The translations under genes and the position numbers were made by a program. A stretch of DNA of 37,758 bases from JBBQTQ01 sp038213135. Its GTDB lineage: Bacteria > Actinomycetota > Thermoleophilia > Gaiellales > Gaiellaceae. Positions 24,013-30,995 of the stretch are shown in pieces. Each line of letters starts with the position of its first letter. Position 1 is the first letter of the stretch. Under the pieces are notes generated by a model. That model was not told the DNA's origin and did not search any database. It was given only the letters and a program-made list of their open reading frames with translations. The DNA lies in the NCBI GenBank assembly GCA_038213135.1, contig JBBQTQ010000015.1, positions 1-37,758 on the forward strand, written 5' to 3'.

Positions 24013-25247
24013 CCCACCGAGCCCTCTGGAACCCGTTCGCCAACATGGCGACGCTCGGCGACGAGCCGCTCGTCCTCGTTCGCGGACGCGACTCGACCGT
24101 CTGGGACAAGGACGGGACGGCGTACATCGACGCGATCGGCTCGCTCTGGTACGCGAACATCGGCCACGGCCGGCCCGAGCTCGCGGACGCCGCCGCGAAG
24201 CAGATGCGCGAGCTCGAGACCTTCCAGACCTTCGAGTACTACTCGACGCCGCCCGCGGAGGAGCTCGCGCAGCGCGTCGCCGAGCTCTCGGGCGTCGCTG
24301 ACGCGCGCGTCTTCTTCACCTCGGGCGGCTCGGACGCCATCGACACCGCCGCCAAGCTCAGCCGCGCCTACTGGGCGGCGCTCGGGCAGGACAAGAAGCA
24401 CGTGATCGTCGGCCGGACGATGGCCTATCACGGCGTCAACGCCTACGGCACCTCCCTGACCGGGATTCAGGCGATCGCTGCCCAGTTCGGCGACCTCGTT
24501 CCCGACGTCGCGCACGTGCAGTGGGACGACCCGGCTGCGCTCGAAGAGGCGATCGACAAGCTCGGGCCCGAGCGGGTCGCCGCGTTCGTCTGCGAGCCGG
24601 TGATGGGGGCCGGCGGCGTCCTCCACCCGCCGGAGGGCTATCTCGCCGCTGTGCAGGCGATCTGCCGCAAGTACGACGTGCTCTTCGTCGCCGACGAGGT
24701 GATCACCGGCTTCGGCCGGCTCGGCACCTGGTTCGCCAGCCAGCGCTTCCAGCTCGAGCCGGACATGATGGTCACCGCAAAGGGCCTGACCTCCGGCTAC
24801 GCGCCGCTCGGCGCGGTAATCATCTCGCCGCGCGTGGCCGAGCCCTTCTACGCGAAGGGAAGCGAGCTGGTCTTCCGGCACGGCTACACCTACTCGGGAC
24901 ATTCGACGGCCTGCGCGGTCGGGCTTGCGAACATCGAGATCCTGGAGCGCGAGGGACTCGTCGACCGGGTGAGCGAGCTGGAGCCGATCCTCGAACGTGT
25001 CCTGCGCCCACTCGAGTCGCATCCGCTCGTCGCCGAGGTTCGCGCCGGCCTCGGCCTGCTCGGCGCGGTCGAGCTCGTCCCGGACATGGCGCCCGCTCCG
25101 GTCGCGCTCGAGGCGCGCAACCGCGGAGTGATCCTCCGCGGCATTCGCGGCGTCGCCCTGCAGATCTCGCCGCCGTTCGTGATCACCGAGGACGAGCTCG
25201 AGACCGTCGCCTCGGTGATCGGCGACAGCCTCGACGCAGTTCAGTAG
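24009..25247 (+). CDS. Class III PLP-dependent aminotransferase (omega-amino acid:pyruvate type)
   Basis: The 412-residue protein shows fold type I class III marks: LWNPFANM at the start, the substrate strip SLWYANIGHGRPELADAA, FFTSGGSDAIDTAAKLSRAYW, the AYHGVNAYG loop, CEPVMGAGGVLHPPEGY, the cofactor aspartate Asp229 in FVADEVITGFGRLGTWF and the Schiff-base lysine Lys258 in MVTAKGLTSGYAPLGAV. It transfers an omega-amino group (for example from beta-alanine, GABA, putrescine or taurine) to pyruvate or 2-oxoglutarate. The GTG start overlaps the dinB stop. It converges on an LLM gene with a 7-base overlap. Amine or omega-amino-acid catabolism fits the surrounding enzymes; the exact amino donor is unknown. 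Confidence 0.9.
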   Translation: MTHRALWNPFANMATLGDEPLVLVRGRDSTVWDKDGTAYIDAIGSLWYANIGHGRPELADAAAKQMRELETFQTFEYYSTPPAEELAQRVAELSGVADARVFFTSGGSDAIDTAAKLSRAYWAALGQDKKHVIVGRTMAYHGVNAYGTSLTGIQAIAAQFGDLVPDVAHVQWDDPAALEEAIDKLGPERVAAFVCEPVMGAGGVLHPPEGYLAAVQAICRKYDVLFVADEVITGFGRLGTWFASQRFQLEPDMMVTAKGLTSGYAPLGAVIISPRVAEPFYAKGSELVFRHGYTYSGHSTACAVGLANIEILEREGLVDRVSELEPILERVLRPLESHPLVAEVRAGLGLLGAVELVPDMAPAPVALEARNRGVILRGIRGVALQISPPFVITEDELETVASVIGDSLDAVQ

Positions 25248-26290
25248 CCGTCTGGAAGACGACGCGGGCGCTGCGCCTCGTCGCCGGCGGCGAGGCGCGG
25301 GATGACATCGCGGCCATAGGCCTCGAGCGTGTGCTCCTGGCCCTCGGTCATCAGATACACGTTCCACTGGGTGACACCGGCCGCCTCGAGCGCGCGGATC
25401 TTCTCGACGTGCGCCTCGGGCGGGCCGAGGATGCAGAAGCGCTCGCAGGTCTCGTCGGGGACGTCCTCGCCGTGCTTCGCGCCGACGCGGCTGTGCTCGG
25501 TGTAGTCGTAGGTCTCGCGGTGCATGCGCTGGACGTACTCGGTCAGCGCCTTCGGGAGGTCGTCGGGGTCGTGCTTGGCGATCACGTCGAAGACGTGGTT
25601 CGAGACCATTGCCGGGAACCAGCGCACCTGCTCGCGGGCCTCCTCGATGTCGTCGGAAACCACCGCCGGCGCACAGGCCATGAACTCGATCGCGGCCGGG
25701 TCGCGGCCTGCCTGCTCGGCGCTCCGCCTGACCTGGCCGACGATCCACTCGCAGATCTCGGGGTCGGCGAGCTGGATGATCACGCCGTCCGCGTGACGGC
25801 CGGCGGCGGCGAGCACCTTCGGCCCGTAGCCGGCCATGTAGAGCGGGATCTCGGACTGGCCCTTCGCCCACGGGAGCTCGACCTCGGTGTCGTTCCAAGT
25901 GACCTTGCGCCCGTTCATCAGGTCGCGGATCACCGGCAGCGAGCGCTCGAACTCGGCGACCGGCACCGGCTTCAGGCCGATCACGCGGCGCGCCGAGTCG
26001 CCGCGGCCGATCCCGACGACCATCCGTCCGCTAGAGATGTCCTGGAGCGTGGCGAAGGCGCTCGCCGTGACCGTCGGCTCGCGGGTGCCCGGATTCGTCA
26101 CGTTCAGACCGAGCTTCAGGCGCTCGGTGTCGAGGGCGATCGCGGTCAGCAGTGGATAGGGCTCCTGCCAGAGCACGTGCGAGTCGTAGATCCAGCCGTA
26201 GTCGAAGCCGTTCTGCTCCGCCAGGCGCATCAGCTCGACGAGCCGCGTCCAGGGCGGGTCGGGCATGATCGTCACCCCGAAGCTCGGCAC
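25241..26290 (-). CDS. LLM-class F420-dependent oxidoreductase (Mer-like), copy 4
   Basis: The GTG at 26290 (VPSFGVTIMPDPPW) starts the conserved fold and gives 349 residues; the open frame runs 46 codons further without homology-like sequence. Motifs are LAEQNGFDYGWIYDSHVLWQEPYPLL, LGLNVTNPGTREPTVTASAFATLQDISSGRMVVGIGRGDSARRVIG, IPLYMAGYGPKVLAAAGRHADGVI and AGVTQWNVYLM. The NPGTREPTV and GIGRGDSARR phrases are typical of methylenetetrahydromethanopterin-reductase-like F420 enzymes. About 110 bases separate its start from the divergent secreted-protein signal sequence. It is the closest to a true F420 enzyme among the five copies, in my reading. Confidence 0.9.
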   Translation of the reverse strand: MPSFGVTIMPDPPWTRLVELMRLAEQNGFDYGWIYDSHVLWQEPYPLLTAIALDTERLKLGLNVTNPGTREPTVTASAFATLQDISSGRMVVGIGRGDSARRVIGLKPVPVAEFERSLPVIRDLMNGRKVTWNDTEVELPWAKGQSEIPLYMAGYGPKVLAAAGRHADGVIIQLADPEICEWIVGQVRRSAEQAGRDPAAIEFMACAPAVVSDDIEEAREQVRWFPAMVSNHVFDVIAKHDPDDLPKALTEYVQRMHRETYDYTEHSRVGAKHGEDVPDETCERFCILGPPEAHVEKIRALEAAGVTQWNVYLMTEGQEHTLEAYGRDVIPRLAAGDEAQRPRRLPDGY

Positions 26291-26399
26291 GAGGCGCCGA
26301 GCATATCCCTGGCGAACCGGCGGATGGCGCTGGGGGGTTGTGCTGAGAGCGCCTGTTCTTAAAGCTGAGTGGGTGGGGTTCGGGAGAAGAGCCGGGGCA

Positions 26400-26482
26400 A
26401 TGGTGCGGTTCGCTGCGGCCGTGTCCATGGTTGCGTTCGCCGGTCTTGTGGGCGCCGGATCGGCTCGTGCTGCCTTCCCCTC
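26400..26482 (+). other. Out-of-frame signal-peptide coding segment of the following gene
   Basis: An ATG at 26400 reads a textbook signal peptide (MVRFAAAVSMVAFAGLVG, then AGSARA|AFP) in a frame that differs from the beta-propeller frame beginning NGLIVFVS. Removing one C from the CCCC run at 26477-26480 joins the two exactly as AAFPRRNGLIVFVS, the way such secreted propeller proteins usually begin. The first 27 codons therefore belong to the gene at 26431-28374. Confidence 0.7.
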
Positions 26483-28374
26483 GGAGGAACGGCCTGATCG
26501 TGTTCGTCAGCCGGGCGGCGGCAAACGACGCCCGGACCGGACTGTTCTCGATCACTCCTGACGGCTCGCAGCGGACGCAACTCCCGGCGAACGATCCCGT
26601 CAACGATGCCTGGCATGGGGAGTCTGATCCTGTCTGGTCCGCGAACGGGCAGCGGCTCGCCTTCGTCGGCGACTTTGGTTACGGAGGCGACCTCGTGGCG
26701 ATGAACGCTGACGGCAGCAACAAACTGAGGGTCCGCTCCGGTTGTGGCGAGGGGGCCAGCCACCCAGCCTGGTCGCCGGACGGAACACAGCTTGTCTATG
26801 CCTGCCGCGGCAGGCCGACCGAAGGCTGGGACATCGCGCTCATCAGCGCCGACGGCAGCGGCATGCGTATGTTGACGACCACCGGCTCGACCTACCTCAA
26901 TCCGAATCCGGGAGCCGCGCCAGGCTACTACGCGGGCAGCGACTATCAACCCGCCTGGTCGCCGGATGGATCGCGAATCGCGTTCGTGCGGATGCTTGCA
27001 GTGGACAGGAATACGTCTACGATCGGTCTGTACACGATCGCCCCCGACGGTTCGCAGCTACGCAAGCTCGTCGACCTCTCGGCCGGCTTTCCTGATTGGT
27101 CGCCGGATGGCCGCAAGCTCGTCTTCTCGTCGAACCCCGGTGATGGCACCCACGTCTATGAAGTGAACAGTGACGGGGGCGGCCTGGCGCAGATCACGAG
27201 CGGGCCGAGCCAGGATCGCGATCCGGTCTGGTCGCCGGACGGGCGGAAGATCGCCTTCGACCGAGGCGGCGATATTCCGGTGATGAACCCTGACGGCAGC
27301 GGACAGCAGAACATCACGAACAGCACGGCAATCGAGTCATCGCCGAACTGGCAGCCGTTGAGCGCGACAGCGGGCCCGGCGAACGATCCGTTCGCCAGCC
27401 CACGGGTGTTGGTCGGAGGGAGCGGTCAGGTCGAGGGGGCGACAGTCGGGGCGACAAAGGAGGCCGGGGAGCCGAACCATGGCGGGAGTCGTGGGGGCAA
27501 GTCGATCTGGTTTACCTGGAAGGCTCCGGCTGATGGAGTCGCCAATTTCACGACCTCCGGATCGAACTTCGACACGGTGCTTGCCGTCTATACGGGCAGC
27601 GCCCTGAACTCGCTAACCCCGATCGCTGGCAACGACGACGCAAGCTCGGATCGGACGAGTGCGGTCCAGTTCTCCGTCGCGGCCGGAATCACCTACCTGA
27701 TCGCGATCGACGGCTGGCAGTACGCCAGCGGCTACACCGAGGAGGGCTACGCGAAGCTCGCCTGGAACGAAGCTCCGGCTGGCAGCGGCCCGCCCAACGA
27801 CAACCTTTCCGCGGCGCGGTTGCTCAATGGCTCGAACGGCGTGACCCAGGGCGCGAACGTTGGTGCGACCAAGGAGGCATCGGAACCCGGGCACGCAGGC
27901 AGCAAGGGCACGAAGTCGATCTGGTTCTCCTGGACAGCGCCGTCTACCGGTACCGCGACGTTCGCGACTGCCGGCTCCAATTTCGACACGGTGCTCGCGA
28001 TCTACACGGGAACGGCGGTGGGTGCGCTCACGCAGGTCGCAGCGAACGACAATGCCGGAAACGGCGACCACACGAGTAGCGTCAGCTTCGCCGCGGCCAA
28101 GCACAGTCGGCCACGGTCGGCGCGACAAAGCAGAACGGCGAACCGAACCACGCCGGCAACGCCGGTGGCAAGTCGATCTGGTTCCGATGGACAGCCCCCT
28201 CTTCCGGCACAGTCAGCATCGACACCGCCGGCTCGAACTTCGACACGCTCCTCGCCGTCTACACGGGAACCGACCTGGGCTCACTCACCCAGGTGGCGGC
28301 AAATGACGACGCGGGCGGCGGCCTCCGAACGAGCAGGCTCAGCTTCCACGCCACCAGCGGAACGACCTACATGA
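26431..28374 (+). CDS. Secreted TolB/PD40-type beta-propeller with PPC repeats, frameshifted
   Basis: This main open frame covers at least five PD40 propeller units, each with (P)xWSPDGxxLxF (for example AWSPDGTQLVYA, AWSPDGSRIAFV, DWSPDGRKLVFSS, VWSPDGRKIAFD) and xxDGS, across about residues 20-310. Two pre-peptidase-C-like repeats follow (about 330-450 and 460-560), each with VGATKE..EPxHxG...GxKSIWFxW and GSNFDTVLA(V/I)YTG. From about residue 560 the frame runs into nonsense, while a third repeat continues in another frame to 28451. The signal peptide also lies out of frame upstream (26400). The intact ancestor would span 26400-28451, which is a whole number of codons. The protein would be exported and probably binds surfaces or polymers; no catalytic residues are seen. 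Confidence 0.75.
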   Translation: MRSPVLWAPDRLVLPSPRRNGLIVFVSRAAANDARTGLFSITPDGSQRTQLPANDPVNDAWHGESDPVWSANGQRLAFVGDFGYGGDLVAMNADGSNKLRVRSGCGEGASHPAWSPDGTQLVYACRGRPTEGWDIALISADGSGMRMLTTTGSTYLNPNPGAAPGYYAGSDYQPAWSPDGSRIAFVRMLAVDRNTSTIGLYTIAPDGSQLRKLVDLSAGFPDWSPDGRKLVFSSNPGDGTHVYEVNSDGGGLAQITSGPSQDRDPVWSPDGRKIAFDRGGDIPVMNPDGSGQQNITNSTAIESSPNWQPLSATAGPANDPFASPRVLVGGSGQVEGATVGATKEAGEPNHGGSRGGKSIWFTWKAPADGVANFTTSGSNFDTVLAVYTGSALNSLTPIAGNDDASSDRTSAVQFSVAAGITYLIAIDGWQYASGYTEEGYAKLAWNEAPAGSGPPNDNLSAARLLNGSNGVTQGANVGATKEASEPGHAGSKGTKSIWFSWTAPSTGTATFATAGSNFDTVLAIYTGTAVGALTQVAANDNAGNGDHTSSVSFAAAKHSRPRSARQSRTANRTTPATPVASRSGSDGQPPLPAQSASTPPARTSTRSSPSTREPTWAHSPRWRQMTTRAAASERAGSASTPPAERPT

Positions 28375-28451
28375 TCGCCGTAGACGGCTGGCGCTACGCC
28401 ACCGGCAGCACCGAAGAAGGCTTTGTCAGCCTCAACTGGGGAACGACCTAG
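28108..28451 (+). pseudogene. Displaced third PPC repeat of the beta-propeller protein
   Basis: In the frame that ends at the TAG 28449-28451, the sequence reads SATVGATKQNGEPNHAG, GKSIWFRWTAPSSGTV, GSNFDTLLAVYTG, TYMIAVDGWRYATGSTEEG and ends SLNWGTT. This is a third copy of the repeat in the main frame. Compared with the join between repeats 1 and 2, roughly 50 codons are missing between SSVSFAAA (main frame) and ATVGATK, and the loss is not a multiple of three, so translation from the main frame cannot reach it. Its last 20 bases overlap the convergent LLM gene. Confidence 0.75.
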
Positions 28452-29388
28452 GTCTCGGCCGCAGCGCCGGAGCCACGTGCTTCGCGACGAGCTCCATCGT
28501 CCGCAAGTCGGCCGGGGGGCGCGCGAGTAGCAGGAAGTCCTCGACGCCGAGCTCGATCATCGACCGGAGGCGCTCGGCGCACTGCTCGGGCGAGCCGACG
28601 ATCATCCCCTCGCGGAGCTGATCGGGCTCGACACTCGCGGCAGCGGCCCGCTCGCGCAGGCGCTCCTCGGCCTCGCGCTCGTCTTCGCCCAGGATCGCCC
28701 GGAAGACGACCTGCTTGCGGATCTCGGCGGGATCGCGACCGACGTCGGCGCAATGGCGCTCGAGCACGTCGAGCTTGTGCCGGTAGTCCTCGGGCTCCAT
28801 CAGGAACGTGTTCCAGCCGTTGGCGTGCTCGGCGACGATCCTCAGCGTCCGCCGCTCGCCCGAGCCGCCGATCCAGAGCGGCAGCGGCGACTGGAGCGGC
28901 TTCGGCTCGGCATGCGCGTCCTGAAGCTGCCAGTGCTCGCCCTCGAAGGTGGTCGTCTCCTGTGTCCAGAGCCCGCGACACATACGGCAGGCCTCGTCGA
29001 GCATGTCCATCCGAACGCCGATCCGCGGGAACGGGATCCCGTACTGCTCGTGCTCGAGCTCGTACCAGGCGGCACCGAGCCCGAACTCGAGCCGGCCGCC
29101 GGAGACGTGGTCGATCGTCGCGGCCTGCTTCGCGAGCACCGCCGGATGGCGGTAGGTCACCCCGCTCACGATCATCCCGCAGCGCAGACGGGTCGTATGC
29201 GCCGCCATCGCCGCGAGCAGGGTCATGCCCTCGAAGCACGGCCCCGTCGGGTCGCTCTGGATCGGCAGGAAGTGGTCGAAGACCGAGGCCCAGTCGAACC
29301 CGAGCTCTTCCGCGGAGCGCCAGAGCTCGAGGTAGCCGGGGAAGTCGGTGTGCTGCTGGCCCGAGTGGATGCCGAAACGCAGGCTCAC
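28432..29388 (-). CDS. LLM-class F420-dependent oxidoreductase, copy 5
   Basis: The GTG at 29388 starts a 318-residue protein with MSLRFGIHSGQQHTDF, EELGFDWASVFDHFLPI, RLRCGMIVSGVTYRHPAVLAKQAATIDHVSGGRLEFGLGAAWYELEHEQYGI, PLPLWIGGSGERRTLRIVAEHANGWNT and EQCAERLRSMIELGVEDFLLLA. The phrase GLGAAW...EHEQYGIPFP is characteristic of a group of actinobacterial F420-dependent LLM proteins of unknown substrate. It lies between a broken secreted-protein gene and an XRE-TPR regulator gene on the same strand; the 33-base gap to the regulator stop leaves open a shared message with it. Confidence 0.9.
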   Translation of the reverse strand: MSLRFGIHSGQQHTDFPGYLELWRSAEELGFDWASVFDHFLPIQSDPTGPCFEGMTLLAAMAAHTTRLRCGMIVSGVTYRHPAVLAKQAATIDHVSGGRLEFGLGAAWYELEHEQYGIPFPRIGVRMDMLDEACRMCRGLWTQETTTFEGEHWQLQDAHAEPKPLQSPLPLWIGGSGERRTLRIVAEHANGWNTFLMEPEDYRHKLDVLERHCADVGRDPAEIRKQVVFRAILGEDEREAEERLRERAAAASVEPDQLREGMIVGSPEQCAERLRSMIELGVEDFLLLARPPADLRTMELVAKHVAPALRPRPRSFPS

Positions 29389-29421
29389 GACCCTAGGTTT
29401 GCAAAAGTGCGTCGCCGGTCG

Positions 29422-30699
29422 TCAGGCCAGGTGGCGACCCACTGCATCCTGCACGCCGAGTGCGCGCTCGAACAGCTCGAGCGCCTCGTCGCGTTGCCCC
29501 CGCTCGCGGAGCAGTGTCCCGAGGCGCTTGTAGGCCTTGACCAGGTAGCGCCCTGGCGCCTGTTCTTCGAGCCGCTCGATCGCGAGCTCGTAGACCTCCT
29601 GGGCGCGCTCGCGCTCGCCGATCGCCTCGAACACCTCGCCGAGAACGACGAAGGCTCGGCCCGAGTCGACCGGATGTGCATCACCAAACTCGGCTCTGAG
29701 CGACATCGCGAGCGAGCCTGCACGATCGTGCTCGCCGATCGCCGCGAGGGCACGCGCCTCCTCGAGTCGGAATTGCGCGATCTGCAGCGGCGTCCCCGAC
29801 GCGGCGATCGTCGGCCATGCCTCCCCGAGCAGCTCGAGCGATTCGTGCGGCTGATCGAGATCCAGCTTGATGTGCGCGAGGGTCTGCAGGATCAGGCTGA
29901 CCGCATAGGTGTCCTCGGTCGTCCGCAGCGTTTCGAGCGTCTTGTGCGCGTATTCCTCGGCCTCGGCGCTCCGTCCCTGCTCGGCCAGCAGGCGCGATTC
30001 CGACCAGTAAAGCCGAGCGCGCGCATGAGGGTCGACGAGCTCGCGCCCACGGCCGATCGCACGGCCGATCACCTGCTCCGCGGCGGTGAAGTCGCCGCTG
30101 TCGGTGAGCGCAGCTCCGAGCAGCCCGGCAAACCGGACGTGCTGAATGGGGTCCGCGGCGAACTGAACCACGCACCGCTCGAGAATGCCGATCGCAGGAG
30201 CGAGCTCGCCGAGCGCCGCGTAGGCGCGCGCCAGCGACTCGGCGAGCGCGGGCCGCTGCTCCACCCGAGCGCCGACCCGATCGAGCGCCGACTCGAGCAA
30301 CGCGACGGCCTGCTTCGCGTCTCCGCGACGGAGAGCCAGCCTGCCCTGCGCTTCGAGGATCCTGGCCTCGGCCGTGTCGTCGCCGGTCGTCGGGATCTCG
30401 TCGCGTGCGGCGCGGAGGAGCTGCTCCGCTTCAGCCACCCGATCGAGCCGTAGCGCGAGCTCCGCGTCGGCGAGGAGGCTCTCAGCAGTGTGCTGGTTAC
30501 CCGTGGTGAGCCACGCCTCGGTGACGTCCAGCCGCTGCGCCAGCTGACGCGCAAGTTGGAGAGACGGGATCCGCTGTCCGGCCTCGATCCGCGAGATGTA
30601 GGCGGGGGTGCAGCCGGGGAACGCGAGCTTCCGCTGACTGAGACCTGCCGCCTCCCGCGCCTCCCGTAGCCGACGGCCGACTGCTTCGGCGGTATCCAC
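29422..30699 (-). CDS. XRE-family HTH regulator with long TPR domain (RRNPP-like layout)
   Basis: From the GTG at 30699 the protein has 425 residues; a TTG at 30723 would add eight (MTREKSKH). Residues 4-65 are a Cro/C1-type helix-turn-helix: AVGRRLREAREAAGLSQRKLAFPGCTPAYISRIEAGQRIPSL, then LARQLAQRL. The rest is helical tetratricopeptide-like repeats from about 70 to the end, for example AEARILEAQGRLALRRGDAKQAVALLESAL and LVKAYKRLGTLLRERGQRDEALELFERAL. HTH plus about nine TPRs is the layout of peptide-sensing regulators (PlcR, Rgg, NprR, PrgX), although in other families the TPRs serve protein contacts. Divergent to it, 92 bases away, is a 29-codon ORF for a hydrophobic peptide. Inverted TTGAC repeats lie in the shared intergenic space. 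Peptide control is inferred. Confidence 0.85.
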   Translation of the reverse strand: MDTAEAVGRRLREAREAAGLSQRKLAFPGCTPAYISRIEAGQRIPSLQLARQLAQRLDVTEAWLTTGNQHTAESLLADAELALRLDRVAEAEQLLRAARDEIPTTGDDTAEARILEAQGRLALRRGDAKQAVALLESALDRVGARVEQRPALAESLARAYAALGELAPAIGILERCVVQFAADPIQHVRFAGLLGAALTDSGDFTAAEQVIGRAIGRGRELVDPHARARLYWSESRLLAEQGRSAEAEEYAHKTLETLRTTEDTYAVSLILQTLAHIKLDLDQPHESLELLGEAWPTIAASGTPLQIAQFRLEEARALAAIGEHDRAGSLAMSLRAEFGDAHPVDSGRAFVVLGEVFEAIGERERAQEVYELAIERLEEQAPGRYLVKAYKRLGTLLRERGQRDEALELFERALGVQDAVGRHLA

Positions 30700-30704
30700 A
30701 TGCT

Positions 30705-30754
30705 TTGACTTTTCCCTGGTCAATTGCTTACTCTGTCAACAGCCGGGCGCCCGG
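30705..30754. promoter_or_regulatory. Shared promoter/operator region of regulator and short-peptide gene
   Basis: On the plus strand TTGACT (30705-30710) and TACTCT (30729-30734) form a -35/-10 pair with 18-base spacing, pointing to the short-peptide ORF. TTGAC (30705-30709) and GTCAA (30719-30723) form an inverted repeat with a 9-base gap, and a further GTCAA lies at 30735-30739. CCGGGCGCCCGG (30743-30754) is a perfect 12-base palindrome just downstream. The TTGAC repeats straddle the promoter and the regulator's 5' end, as expected for an operator that the regulator binds itself. Confidence 0.5.
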
Positions 30755-30791
30755 ACTGTCGCTTCTCTTCAATTCGAAAGGATGGTCCGGC

Positions 30792-30881
30792 ATGGCAATG
30801 CACTTTCGTCTGCTCATGATCTGCTCGCTCCTGGTCGCTCTCGCGGTCTTCATCGCCGACGGGACTCCTTGGCCTGTCTAA
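30792..30881 (+). CDS. Short hydrophobic peptide (29 aa), candidate signal precursor
   Basis: ATG 30792 to TAA 30881 encodes 29 residues: a short start MAMHFR with one arginine, a hydrophobic core LLMICSLLVALAVFIA, and a small polar tail DGTPWPV. The ribosome site GAAAGGA lies nine bases upstream, a good -35/-10 pair lies about 60 bases upstream, and a 10-base-pair hairpin follows 14 bases after the stop. This makes a complete, tiny transcription unit divergent from an HTH-TPR regulator. The layout matches the precursors of RRNPP pheromones (short, secreted, active part at the C-terminus with aromatic residue and proline). The tail after the hydrophobic core would be the mature peptide. A single-helix membrane micro-protein is the alternative. 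The ORF is too short to be found by ordinary length cut-offs. Confidence 0.6.
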   Translation: MAMHFRLLMICSLLVALAVFIADGTPWPV

Positions 30882-30895
30882 GGCTTTGGTCAGAC

Positions 30896-30924
30896 GCCCG
30901 GCGGGCTGCGGCGACCCGCCGGGC
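30896..30924 (+). terminator. Strong hairpin after the short-peptide gene
   Basis: GCCCGGCGGG (30896-30905) and CCCGCCGGGC (30915-30924) pair perfectly over ten bases around a 9-base loop. It starts 14 bases after the peptide stop codon. There is no run of T after it, as is common in GC-rich actinobacteria. It is the most stable hairpin noticed in the window. Beyond it, 30925-30995 holds nothing recognisable before the stop of the opposing M20 gene. Confidence 0.65.
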
Positions 30925-30995
30925 AATCTGGCTGCGGGCATCCTAAACAGGTATTGCGGACGACGCGCTCGCCATTTGCTTTGCGCTGACAGGAG

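Noticed and set aside
23826..25898. 690-codon minus-strand open frame across dinB and the aminotransferase
   Set aside because: Antisense to two clearly identified genes; composition (DHERRRD, GEPGAEPAEAG) is that of a shadow frame.
26265..26561. 98-codon plus-strand ORF as an independent gene
   Set aside because: Its useful part is the signal peptide that belongs to the following propeller gene after correcting a one-base shift; the rest has no gene-like features.
28753..30453. 566-codon plus-strand open frame across LLM copy 5 and the regulator
   Set aside because: Antisense to two real genes; no ribosome site and no domain signature.
30743..30754. CCGGGCGCCCGG as a transcription terminator
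   Set aside because: It lies between the promoter and the ribosome site of the short-peptide ORF and has no room for a loop when folded; an operator or chance GC palindrome is more likely.
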